From an uncultured Saprospiraceae bacterium (lineage in GTDB: Bacteria; Bacteroidota; Bacteroidia; Chitinophagales; Saprospiraceae): 64,000 nucleotides of DNA. The stretch covers positions 62,001-126,000 of the forward strand of contig CALMSO010000072.1 of the NCBI GenBank assembly GCA_937872385.1, written 5' to 3'. Below are positions 17,585-25,708 of this stretch, one piece after another. Numbering within the stretch: the first letter of the stretch is position 1; the number at the start of each line of letters is the position of its first letter. The notes beneath the pieces are model-generated. The model was not told where the DNA came from. It worked only from the letters and a program-made list of their open reading frames with translations, and made no database searches. Both the position numbers and the translations under genes were made by a program.

Positions 17585-18345
17585 TATGGCAACATTTGCA
17601 ACTGGTACAAAACGGGTTTCGACGGGCTGACGTCTATTTCAAAACTGGCTATCTGGATATTGAGCAAATATAAAGCATCTTTTATAAAATTGCGAATATA
17701 AATCAGTTCGGTTATCGTACAATTTTCGCGCGGCTGCTCCGGGTACTGCCAAAATGCCCGATGCGCTGCTAACTGGCCGCCATCTTCTTCCCGATCCACC
17801 GAGGGCAAATCAATCAACAAGTGTTGTACCCCTTGCGCTACCAACCATTGCACAGCTTCGGGGTGCAGGTAGGGCGGATTGACCCCGGAATAATTGGTGC
17901 GCAGCTTCCAATCGTCGTTGGGCAGGGTACGGATGATGACTGCTGCTGGTAGCTCGCTACTGCCCAAGGCTTCTTTGATTTGTGCTGGCAACAGCACTCT
18001 GTCGCCCGTAACAGTTTTTTGGGGGTAAATGCTCACTAATTTAGCAAAAAAATGAAAATTTTGCAACGATTGATGAATCGTGTAGGGCGCTTTTGCAATA
18101 TGCCCGACGCATTCGGTGTGGGTGCCATTGCCGTGTGGATTGATTTTTACGTTGAAAAAATTGACGGGCCCACCTTGTGCCGTAGCACCAATGAAATTGC
18201 CAGCCACTACTGGCGTCACTTCTATCGGCGGCGCATAAAAACAATTGACCGTATCCATACCTGCCCGCAGTGGAATGGAAATATCGAGTGGCTCCGCTAA
18301 GTTGGCCCGGTAGCGCTGCTCCCCACGCTGCAATTCTATATACAT
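17584..18345 (-). CDS. Cyclase-family (kynurenine formamidase-like) metal hydrolase
   Basis: 253 residues. The signature HGNGTHTECVGHI (about 73-85) matches the HxGTHxD/E-type metal site of the cyclase family (PF04199), which includes arylformamidases. Further family features are LLIDLPSVDREEDGG and a C-terminal segment with ELIYIRNF. Substrate cannot be predicted: no tryptophan-catabolism gene is near. It is the first gene of a two-gene coupled unit with the membrane protein at 16910-17584. Confidence 0.78.
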   Translation of the reverse strand: MYIELQRGEQRYRANLAEPLDISIPLRAGMDTVNCFYAPPIEVTPVVAGNFIGATAQGGPVNFFNVKINPHGNGTHTECVGHIAKAPYTIHQSLQNFHFFAKLVSIYPQKTVTGDRVLLPAQIKEALGSSELPAAVIIRTLPNDDWKLRTNYSGVNPPYLHPEAVQWLVAQGVQHLLIDLPSVDREEDGGQLAAHRAFWQYPEQPRENCTITELIYIRNFIKDALYLLNIQIASFEIDVSPSKPVLYQLQMLP

Positions 18346-18421
18346 AGCAATGTTTTATAAAAACATGATTATTAAAATTTTACAAATATATTTATTCATA
18401 ATTTATTTTGTATTTTGCCTT

Positions 18422-18453
18422 CTTGCTCTACGGCATATCTTTGTGTACCTTTG
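18422..18453 (+). promoter_or_regulatory. Candidate Bacteroidota promoter for the acyltransferase gene
   Basis: CTTG (18422-18425) lies 20 nt before TACCTTTG (18446-18453), which fits the -33 TTTG / -7 TAnnTTTG consensus with one mismatch. The predicted start of transcription would leave a leader of about 17 nt before the ATG at 18478. Confidence 0.5.
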
Positions 18454-18477
18454 TACGTTATGCATCATTTTGTCATT

Positions 18478-19323
18478 ATGAAAAAACAACGGATTGAAAT
18501 GACCCTGCCACCTGCCCGGCTCAGCTACAGCAACCTCAGCGACCCGCTGCTCAAGCGTGCCATGATTGGCGCTATCGAGTATGCTACCGGCAGACGCAAG
18601 TTAGAAAAAATTTACAATGAGGTACGCCATTTGCACTTGCCGCCGGGTCAAATCTGGGGCATTACCCTACAAAAACTAACGGTGAAGATGCAATATGATG
18701 CCAGCCAATTGGACAAAATACCTGCCGATGGTCCCGTGATTTTTATTGCCAATCACCCTTTTGGTGTAGTGGATGGGCTGATACTGGGGCATTTGACAGC
18801 TCAGGTGCGTGAGCGTTTTGTCCTCTTGGTCAATGAAGTGCTGTGCCGTGAGGAGCAGCTCGCCGACCACCTACTGCCCATTGATTTTAGGGAAACAAAA
18901 GAAGCCCTGCGCACCAACCTGCGCTCGCGTGCCTTAGCTACAGAGCGCTTGCTTGCGGGCGAGGCGCTGGGCATTTTTCCATCTGGCGGCGTGGCTACGG
19001 CCCCCAGCGTTTTTACAAAAGTACAGGACTTAGAGTGGAAGCGCTTCACCGCCCGGCTCATCCAACAAACGCAAGCTACTGTAGTACCGCTGTATTTTCA
19101 TGGGCGCAATAGCCATCTTTTTCAATTTGCCAGTCATATCCATCTCAATCTGCGCCTGAGCTTGCTACTGAACGAGATCCGGAACAAAATGGGCAAAACG
19201 GTGCGCATCAGCATCGGCGACCCCATTTTTTACGCGCAGCTAAAGGGCTACAAAGACCGGCAGCAACTACTGAACTATCTGCGACAGACTACGCTGGAGC
19301 TCGGCATTGCCGAAGGCATCTGA
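18478..19323 (+). CDS. 1-acyl-glycerol-3-phosphate acyltransferase-like protein
   Basis: 281 residues from the ATG at 18478 (MKKQRIEMTL). The open frame continues upstream, but that part overlaps the likely promoter. The acyltransferase motif is visible as FIANHPFGVVDGLILGHL, corresponding to NHxxxxD. A second family block is GIFPSGGVATAP, and TVVPLYFHGRNSH is a third. Such enzymes transfer acyl groups to lysophospholipids or ornithine lipids at the inner membrane. Which lipid is used here is unknown. Confidence 0.75.
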   Translation: MKKQRIEMTLPPARLSYSNLSDPLLKRAMIGAIEYATGRRKLEKIYNEVRHLHLPPGQIWGITLQKLTVKMQYDASQLDKIPADGPVIFIANHPFGVVDGLILGHLTAQVRERFVLLVNEVLCREEQLADHLLPIDFRETKEALRTNLRSRALATERLLAGEALGIFPSGGVATAPSVFTKVQDLEWKRFTARLIQQTQATVVPLYFHGRNSHLFQFASHIHLNLRLSLLLNEIRNKMGKTVRISIGDPIFYAQLKGYKDRQQLLNYLRQTTLELGIAEGI

Positions 19324-19623
19324 GCAGCGAAGGGCTGGATGACAGAATGAACGGCTTCGCCCGATTACACTTATTGAGCAGTTGATTTTTCTACGGAAAT
19401 GGCGTACCTTGCGCTTGCAAAATAATAGACATGATTGTTTTTACAAATAAAATGCCATTTTGGCTATTAAACGGCGAACAGCAAACAACATAACCAATTG
19501 ACAAACAAATATTTATTCAATAAAAGTATCTGGCTTATTTTACTAAAATTGGTATCCATTACGGCTTTCGTCCTTCTTTTTTGCCTATTGTTTTAAATTT
19601 GCCACGGACTATTGCAATATTAT
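19324..19623 (+). other. Non-coding gap before the MlaF-like gene
   Basis: A 300-bp stretch with no convincing ORF; importantly, no MlaE-type permease is present. A TAAATTTG box near 19594-19601 could be a -7 element for the ABC gene, but a matching -33 element is unclear. Confidence 0.45.
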
Positions 19624-20394
19624 ATGATACGAACCGAAAATATATTCAAATCTTTTGATAAAACGGAAGTGCTGAAAGGCATTACCACTGAATTTCACAA
19701 AGGAAAAACCAACCTCATCATCGGGCGGAGTGGCGCAGGCAAGACTGTCTTGCTCAAAATATTAGTAGGTCTGCTCACGCCTACCAGTGGCAAGGTCTGG
19801 TACGATGATGTAGATTTTTTTAACTTGGACAAAAAACAAACGCGCACCTTACGGATGCAAATCGGGATGTTGTTTCAAGGCTCGGCACTGTTTGATTCTA
19901 TGACGGTGGAGGAAAATATTCGCTTCCCATTGGATATGTTTACGAGCATGACCGCCAAAGAGAAACTGAATCGGGTGAATTATTGCCTCGAAAGAGTGGA
20001 GCTGAGTGGTAAAAACAAAAATTTCCCCTCGGAAGTGAGCGGCGGGCAGCAAAAGCGCGTCGGCATTGCGCGGGCTATTGTATTGCAGCCCAAGTACCTC
20101 TTTTGCGATGAGCCAAACTCCGGCCTCGACCCCAAAACCGCGCTGCTGATTGACGAGCTGATTCGCAGTATTACTGTCGAAAATAATATTACAACAGTAG
20201 TGAATACCCACGATATGAATTCCGTGATGGAAATCGGCGATAATATCATTCTTTTGTACAAGGGCGAAGTGGCTTGGCGCGGCAGCAACCGAGAGGCCCT
20301 GCATAGCAACAATGAAATCATGGATGACTTTGTCTTTGCATCGCCGTTTTTACAACGCCTGCGTGCCAATGCAGAAACTGTAAAAGGCACCTAA
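19624..20394 (+). CDS. MlaF-like ABC transporter ATP-binding protein
   Basis: 256 residues from ATG 19624 (MIRTENIFKSFDKTEVLKGI); a TTG four codons earlier is also possible. All ATPase motifs are intact: Walker A GRSGAGKT, Q-loop MLFQGSALFDSMTV, signature VSGGQQKRVGIARA, Walker B YLFCDEPNSGLDP and the switch His in VNTHDMNSV. The SALFDSMTV-EN stretch and LFCDEPNSGLDP are typical of the MlaF/MKL subfamily that powers phospholipid transport between membranes. The MlaE permease and MlaD substrate-binding genes usually beside it are absent here, so it would work with subunits encoded elsewhere. Confidence 0.85.
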   Translation: MIRTENIFKSFDKTEVLKGITTEFHKGKTNLIIGRSGAGKTVLLKILVGLLTPTSGKVWYDDVDFFNLDKKQTRTLRMQIGMLFQGSALFDSMTVEENIRFPLDMFTSMTAKEKLNRVNYCLERVELSGKNKNFPSEVSGGQQKRVGIARAIVLQPKYLFCDEPNSGLDPKTALLIDELIRSITVENNITTVVNTHDMNSVMEIGDNIILLYKGEVAWRGSNREALHSNNEIMDDFVFASPFLQRLRANAETVKGT

Positions 20395-20400
20395 ACTCGT

Positions 20401-21813
20401 TCAGGAAAGCGTAAACGTTTCGCCGAGGCGCGGTACAGCTACCGCCCGGAATCCTTGTTGCAGCAATAGCCCTCGAAAACTTTCCTGGGCTTCTTCTACT
20501 CCGTGCACCAGAAATAGCTGTTGTGCCTGCTCGCGCTGATTTTCCAAAAAACGCACCATTTCCCAGCGGTCGGCATGCGCCGAAAAAGAATCCATTATTT
20601 CCACTTCTGCGCGTACGGGCTTCCATTCGCCAAAAAGGCGCAGCACCTTCGCACCATCGCGCAGCAGCCCACCGGGCGTTTCTGGCGTGCAGTACCCGAC
20701 GATGAGCACCGTGTTTTTCGGATTGTCAATACCATTGAATAAATGGTGCTGAATGCGGCCGGCATTAGCCATGCCCGATGCACTGATGATGATGCAGGGC
20801 TCTTCCGATGCATTGAGTCGTTTGGATTCTTCGATACTCCGGATGTAGTGCAAATCATTGAAACCGAAAGGGTTGTCATCAATGAGCAGGTACTCGTTTA
20901 GTTGATCATCGAAGCACTCCGGATGCGCGCCAAAAATGGTCGTAGCATTAACCGCCAAGGGGCTGTCCACGTACACGGGTACGGGCGGTAGCTTGCCCAC
21001 GGTCACCAACCGATCGAGAATATACACCAGCTCCTGTGTGCGCCCCACACTGAACGCTGGGATGATGAGTTTGCCGCGTTTTTCTACGCAAGTATGCTCA
21101 ATGATGCGCAGGAAATGATCCGTTTCGGCGGGGCCCGATTCATGGTCGCGGTCGCCATAGGTAGATTCGCAAATGAGGTAATCCACCTCCGGCATAGGCT
21201 GCGGATCGCGCAGAATGGGACGCCCGGGCCGCCCGATGTCACCAGTGAAACCCAACAAAATAACCCGTCCATTTTCGCGTATTTTCAAGGTCACGCTGGC
21301 GCTGCCGAGTATGTGCCCTGCATCTCGAAACAACACTTCTACCTGGTTGTGAATTTTAAACCACCGATCGTAACCATAGCTCACAAACTGCCGCATGGCT
21401 GCCTCAGCATCTTCGATGGTGTAGAGCGGTTGGGGCAGGTCTTCTTCGTCCATGCTGTGCCCTCTGTCTATTTGCTTGAGCATGTAAGCCGCATCGCGCT
21501 CTTGTATTTTGGCAGAATCCAATAGCATAATCGAACAAAGGCTGCGCGTGGCATGGGTGCAATGCACGGGCCCGGCAAAACCATCGCGTACCAACCTCGG
21601 CAGGCGCCCGGTGTGGTCAATGTGCGCGTGCGAAAGCACTACGCAATCCAATTCGGTGGGTTCAAATAGCCAGTTTTCGTTGAAATCTTGCATCGCTTTG
21701 GCTCGCCCCTGGTACAAGCCGCAATCGAGTAAAATCCGAACACCGCTGTCGAGCGTAATCAGATGCGCACTTCCCGTCACCGTGCGTGCCGCACCGCAAA
21801 ATTTGATCTGCAT
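20401..21813 (-). CDS. Metallo-beta-lactamase/beta-CASP RNA-processing nuclease family protein
   Basis: 470 residues. The metallo-beta-lactamase motifs are complete: SHAHIDHTGRLP (HxHxDH), DAGHILGSA, FTGDIGRPGRPIL and a final His in FLVHGVEE. The beta-CASP part has ESTYGDRDH, PAFSVGRTQELVYIL, SGMANAGRIQHHL and DSFSAHAD. This is the layout of CPSF73/RNase J relatives (often annotated YSH1-like exonucleases), which cut RNA using two zinc ions. It converges with the MlaF-like gene, 6 bp apart. Confidence 0.88.
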   Translation of the reverse strand: MQIKFCGAARTVTGSAHLITLDSGVRILLDCGLYQGRAKAMQDFNENWLFEPTELDCVVLSHAHIDHTGRLPRLVRDGFAGPVHCTHATRSLCSIMLLDSAKIQERDAAYMLKQIDRGHSMDEEDLPQPLYTIEDAEAAMRQFVSYGYDRWFKIHNQVEVLFRDAGHILGSASVTLKIRENGRVILLGFTGDIGRPGRPILRDPQPMPEVDYLICESTYGDRDHESGPAETDHFLRIIEHTCVEKRGKLIIPAFSVGRTQELVYILDRLVTVGKLPPVPVYVDSPLAVNATTIFGAHPECFDDQLNEYLLIDDNPFGFNDLHYIRSIEESKRLNASEEPCIIISASGMANAGRIQHHLFNGIDNPKNTVLIVGYCTPETPGGLLRDGAKVLRLFGEWKPVRAEVEIMDSFSAHADRWEMVRFLENQREQAQQLFLVHGVEEAQESFRGLLLQQGFRAVAVPRLGETFTLS

Positions 21814-22053
21814 AGTCGAAATGGGTGGTTTTGAATAGCCAGCCGCATAGACTCTCTGGCTATATTTTGCAAATTACAATTGTACCAATGCGCACAAGTT
21901 ATTATAATTCGATGAGTTGTGGCGACTCAGGCAGCGATTTTAAGTAATGATACTAATTTTCAATGAGTGGTGCCGTATTCATGGTTTCACAATTGTTTGA
22001 TTATCAGTATAGTTCACCGATAACCAGATTGCCAGATCACTGTTACATTGGCA

Positions 22054-22819
22054 TAATACTATTTTCAGTTGGAAATGACGTATTTATTTATACTCAAAAG
22101 CTTGTTTTTCAAAATTTTACAAAATCGTAAATCGGACTTCGCAAATCGCAAATGGTATAAGTTATTGCGTCAATTCATCAAAGTATTTGGCGTGCAACGC
22201 ATTGGTTGCCTGGTAGCCGACCGGGAGTTTGTGGGGCAAAAATGGTTTGAATTTCTCATCACCAAGCGGATTCCTTTCGTCATGCGGCTCAAAGAAAACT
22301 TTTATGCCGAGCGAAATGGAAAATCCCAACCGTTAAAAACCATTTTTCGCCATCTGAACCCCCACCAGCAAAGGCAATGCCGCAAGCCCCACCTGCTCAA
22401 AGGCAACAAAGTCTTTATCACGGCGGTGCGCTTGCCAAAAGATTGGCTATTTTTTGTAGCCAGTCCCGTTTACTGCTCAAGAGCAATGGAATATTACAAA
22501 GAACGTTGGCAAATTGAAACCTTATTCAAAGCCTTGAAAACCCAAGGATTCCATCTGGAGGACACCCACTTGGTGGATCGTAAGAAATTAGCCAAACTCT
22601 TAGCCTTATTGGCTATCGCTTTTGTGTGGTGCTATAAAGCCGGCATTTGGCTGGATGAAAAACAGCCCATTCGTATTTTGAAAAAAACGGGCAACCGATT
22701 GTACAGTTTCTTCAAATACGGCTTTGATTATATCCAGCATCTGCTGTTAAATTCGCTAAAAAAACAGGAACTCAAATATGTTTTTGCATTTTTGTTACTG
22801 TACTGAAATGACGGTATTA
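22054..22819 (+). mobile_element. Decayed IS4-family insertion sequence
   Basis: About 766 bp bounded by imperfect inverted ends: TAATACTATTTTCAGT at 22054-22069 and, read on the minus strand, TAATACCGTCATTTCAGT at 22819-22802. It contains only the C-terminal part of a DDE transposase, so an internal deletion removed the first half. The first ~90 bp resemble a stretch at 59020-59095 elsewhere in the window. Boundaries are approximate and I could not identify a target-site duplication. Confidence 0.65.
22069..22806 (+). pseudogene. 5'-truncated IS4-family transposase
   Basis: The frame from about 22150 encodes the C-terminal part of an IS4-type DDE transposase. The second catalytic Asp is in CLVADREFVGQKWF. 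The family signature Y-(2)-R-(3)-E-(6)-K is exact in YYKERWQIETLFKALK, giving the catalytic Glu. The first catalytic Asp and the N-terminal DNA-binding part are missing. The residues before KWYKLLRQF come from the element's non-coding left end (TTG start at 22069), so this is not a natural N-terminus. Not expected to be active alone. Confidence 0.8.
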
Positions 22820-23052
22820 AAATAGCGCGAAATGGCCATGCCGTGACCATGCGTGCCGTTTCGGTAGCGGAAGTACGCCAGTATTTACAGGAAAAACGGA
22901 GGCAAATCGTGCTGCTCGAAACAGATTTCTGTTGCCTCGATGTAGCCTTTCAGCTCAATGCGCCGCTCGAAGCATTGCAGGGCAGCCTTGCGGAAGGCGG
23001 TGTGGTGCTCGCCGGGCGGGTAGGCAAAGTGCCCGTCTTGCGAGTGCGCTGA
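22819..23052 (+). pseudogene. C-terminal gene fragment next to the IS element
   Basis: An open frame continues from the IS right end (…IKIARNGHAVTMRAVSV) to a stop at 23052, including LETDFCCLDVAFQLN and GVVLAGRVGKVPVLRVR. GC content matches the host and it has no good start, so it may be the 3' remnant of a gene cut by the IS. I do not recognise the family, and no matching 5' part is visible left of the IS. Confidence 0.35.
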
Positions 23053-23176
23053 GGAAGTACAAAGCGTTTATCACCGCTCAGTAATTTTATTTACGAACGG
23101 TCGGCTAAAAATATTCAATGGCGGTGCAGTATAGTCACAAAATTTTTGTTGCTTTGCAAGACTATTTATCCAAATT

Positions 23177-23686
23177 ATGAAAATTGCACAGGCATGGCTG
23201 TTACTTTTCGTATTAATGTCCAACTGGATAGGTGGTCTGCTTTGCTTTGAAGCGAGTTATTACATAGAGAGCCGCCGGGAAATGAGCGCGCAGGAAAAAG
23301 AAATTGCAGCAGCAATACAACAACAAACCGGAGTCGTAAATAGTGTGCGAATAGAGGAAGAGATAATACCAAGAGGACATATTTACAGCGATTTTTTCCT
23401 TTTTTCTACCGAAATCGAACAAGACCAAACCATTTATTATACCCTCGAAACAGAGGCGCAAGCTACCAGCCTCGAAAAAATGACGGAACCGCAAGAACGA
23501 CCGCTGTCGGATAATGAAAAATCCCTGCTGCTCAAGAGTCTTTCGTATGAATTTATAATGACACATCCCAATATTCTACCTTTTTTTGAAGCGAGTACTG
23601 AGCGCACGCCTATGCTTGTCGCTTTTTGCCTTTCGCAGTGCGAGCCAGCCCTGCTCACGCCACCACCTGATGATTTCTGGAGCTAA
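23177..23686 (+). CDS. Hypothetical exported protein
   Basis: 169 residues with an N-terminal hydrophobic segment (AWLLLFVLMSNWIGGLLCF). A mostly alpha/beta region follows, including SAQEKEIAAAIQQQTGVVNS and TIYYTLETEAQ, and the tail ends PPPDDFWS. No family was recognised. It precedes the broken barrel gene in the same direction, 160 bp apart. Confidence 0.55.
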   Translation: MKIAQAWLLLFVLMSNWIGGLLCFEASYYIESRREMSAQEKEIAAAIQQQTGVVNSVRIEEEIIPRGHIYSDFFLFSTEIEQDQTIYYTLETEAQATSLEKMTEPQERPLSDNEKSLLLKSLSYEFIMTHPNILPFFEASTERTPMLVAFCLSQCEPALLTPPPDDFWS

Positions 23687-23847
23687 AAAACCGAAAGCGC
23701 ATTTCTAAAAAAAATAGCGCTACCTCTTCTAAGTACCGGAAAACGGAATGGTTTTCTGTACGAATGATGGGGTGGTTTTGCTTGTTTTAATTTGGTAATC
23801 GGGGGCACCGATTGCTGCTTTTAGGTATTCCTGAAATCACAACAATT

Positions 23848-24636
23848 ATGAAAGCACATACTATTTTCATCCTGATAATCTTTTTGACATTCGCTTTTGT
23901 ACAATTTACCATAGCACAAGGCTGCGTGGCTATTCGCAATATGGGCTGTTCGAGTACCAACATTGGCGGTACCCCTGCGGCTTTGTTTCAGCAAGGCGAT
24001 TGGCAGGCCTCACTCAACTATCGGTACTTTCGGTCTTATCGGCACTTCAGGGGCCGCACAGAAGAAGTGCATCGGGTGCAGGAAGGTACGGAAGTAATCA
24101 ACATTTTCAATTCTGCTGACATCGGACTGAGCTATGGCATTAGCAATCGCCTATCGCTATTGGTGACTCTGCCTGTTATTATGAATGACCGCTCTTCCAT
24201 GTACGAACATTATGGCAATTCGGTAATTGCCAACCCTGATCGGAGCCGGTTTCATACGCATTCTGCAGGTATCGGCGATTTGCGCTTGTCTGCTAATTAC
24301 TGGCTGATAGACCCCGCTGCGCATAGCAAGGGCAATCTGGCCTTCGGGCTGGGTATAAAAGCGCCTACCGGCAATGCCAATGTGTAGGGTAATTTTCACA
24401 AACGCGACGAAAAAGGAGAAGACTACACCATTGGCCAATCTGACGGATTTCGGCGGCCGGGCTATATCGTTTCGGCAGAACCGGGCATAGCCTACACGCA
24501 CAAACAAATTATATTCAATCTGAATGTGCCTGTAGCGCTGGTGCGCAATCGCACTCCTAATACCCGCGATCTGGCCACCAACCGCCATGGCGATGCCGCT
24601 TTTGCCGATTATTTGGTCAATGCGGGCGTGGTTTAG
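23848..24636 (+). pseudogene. Outer-membrane beta-barrel (transporter-like) gene with in-frame amber stop, cut at its 3' end
   Basis: The frame starts at ATG 23848 with a signal peptide (FILIIFLTFAFVQFTIAQG). It continues as an alternating beta-barrel (WQASLNYRYFRSYRHF, ADIGLSYGISNRLSLLVTLP) to a TAG at 24385-24387. The same frame then goes on for 82 sense codons with matching barrel character (AEPGIAYTHKQIIFNLNVP, RHGDAAFADYLVNAG), so the TAG is a nonsense mutation in a longer gene. The final stop (24634-24636) lies inside the cassette-type repeat that follows, meaning the natural C-terminal strand is missing. The complete gene would resemble barrel proteins of the phenol-degradation 'meta-pathway' transporter type. 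Confidence 0.75.
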
Positions 24637-24737
24637 TGTTTCTATGAAAGTTCATTGCTACATCAAACTTTGTGCTTCTATTGAAGGTCAGTGCTAAAAA
24701 ATCCGCCACTGCGCCAAGCGCCAAAACGTTGGAAGCA
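24624..24737 (+). repeat. Cassette-type palindromic repeat, copy A (partial)
   Basis: Read on the minus strand this is AACGTTTTGGCGCTTGG, then ATTTTTTAGCACTGACC, AATAGAAGCACAAAGTTTG and a run ending near CACTAAACCA. Copies C (29075-29220) and D (30659-30795) share these blocks in the same order. Its orientation relative to the upstream gene is the same as for the other copies. The outer GTTAT/GCGGTTTGGC end is missing and replaced by coding sequence of the barrel pseudogene. Confidence 0.75.
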
Positions 24738-24762
24738 ATAAAATAATAAAAACGATAATAAA

Positions 24763-25701
24763 ATGATGAAAAAAATAACTCTATTAAATTTAACAGCGTG
24801 GCTTGTCATTTTGACAAGTATGGGATTGCAAGCTCAAACACCGAGTGATGCCTTAATGATGGAGGCAAAACAAGCCTGTGTATTATTTGATTACAACTTT
24901 TCAAGTTTTGACCATTACTGGGAAGGTACATTGAAAAGGGAAAATCAAACCATTGCAACTGTACAGCGCAAAGTAGTAATGCCTATGGCTGCAATCGGAA
25001 TAACTGATAATTTGAATTTCTTTATTGGGGTTCCGTACATTCAAACCAATTCAACTGAACCTAATGGTGGCAAATTTGCCGGGGCAAGTGGCTTTCAAGA
25101 CTTAACGGTTGCTTTCAAATACCGTTGGTTGAATAAAAGCTTTGATCATGGACAACTTACAAGTCTGGCAACAGTTGGATTTTCAACACCTATCACCAAT
25201 TACCTTTCCGATTATATGCCTTACAGCATCGGTTTCGGAGCCCCCGAATTAAGCTATCGGGCCATTTTGCAATACGAAACCAAAAGCAGTTGGTATGTGC
25301 GAGGTGCAGCAACTTACTTGTGGCGCGGATATACCAAAGCGGAACGGGAATACTATTACAACAATGGCAGTTATTATACACCATGGATGGATGTACCAAG
25401 TGGCATTACCGCCGAAGCGGTTATTGGTAAATGGTTGTTTGACCGATCCCTTCAACTAGAACTTAGCTATTGGAATCTATCCTCATTGAGCGGTGATGAT
25501 ATCAGGGCATATGCAGCCCCGCAACCTACCAACAAAGTAGATATGGACAGAATTGGCCTTTTTGCTCATTATTACATAAAATCTATTCAAGGTTTAGGTA
25601 TAGTGGCCTATCACAACCGGATAATCAATGGCAGAAATGCCCCCGAAATGAATACCACCGGCCTGGGCATTACCTACTTTTTTAATTACCTTAAAAAATA
25701 A
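24763..25701 (+). CDS. Putative outer-membrane beta-barrel protein
   Basis: 312 residues with a signal peptide ending GLQAQT. The mature part consists of alternating amphipathic strands with aromatic girdles (SSWYVRGAATYLWRGYTK, LQLELSYWNLSSLSG, LGIVAYHNRIING) and ends in the aromatic-rich GLGITYFFNYLKK. This fits a 12- to 14-strand barrel of the transporter (meta-pathway) type. The PAP2-family lipoprotein gene starts 7 bp downstream, so both are probably co-transcribed. The transported compound, if any, is unknown. Base composition is more AT-rich than the core genes. Confidence 0.7.
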   Translation: MMKKITLLNLTAWLVILTSMGLQAQTPSDALMMEAKQACVLFDYNFSSFDHYWEGTLKRENQTIATVQRKVVMPMAAIGITDNLNFFIGVPYIQTNSTEPNGGKFAGASGFQDLTVAFKYRWLNKSFDHGQLTSLATVGFSTPITNYLSDYMPYSIGFGAPELSYRAILQYETKSSWYVRGAATYLWRGYTKAEREYYYNNGSYYTPWMDVPSGITAEAVIGKWLFDRSLQLELSYWNLSSLSGDDIRAYAAPQPTNKVDMDRIGLFAHYYIKSIQGLGIVAYHNRIINGRNAPEMNTTGLGITYFFNYLKK

Positions 25702-25708
25702 CCTGAAC

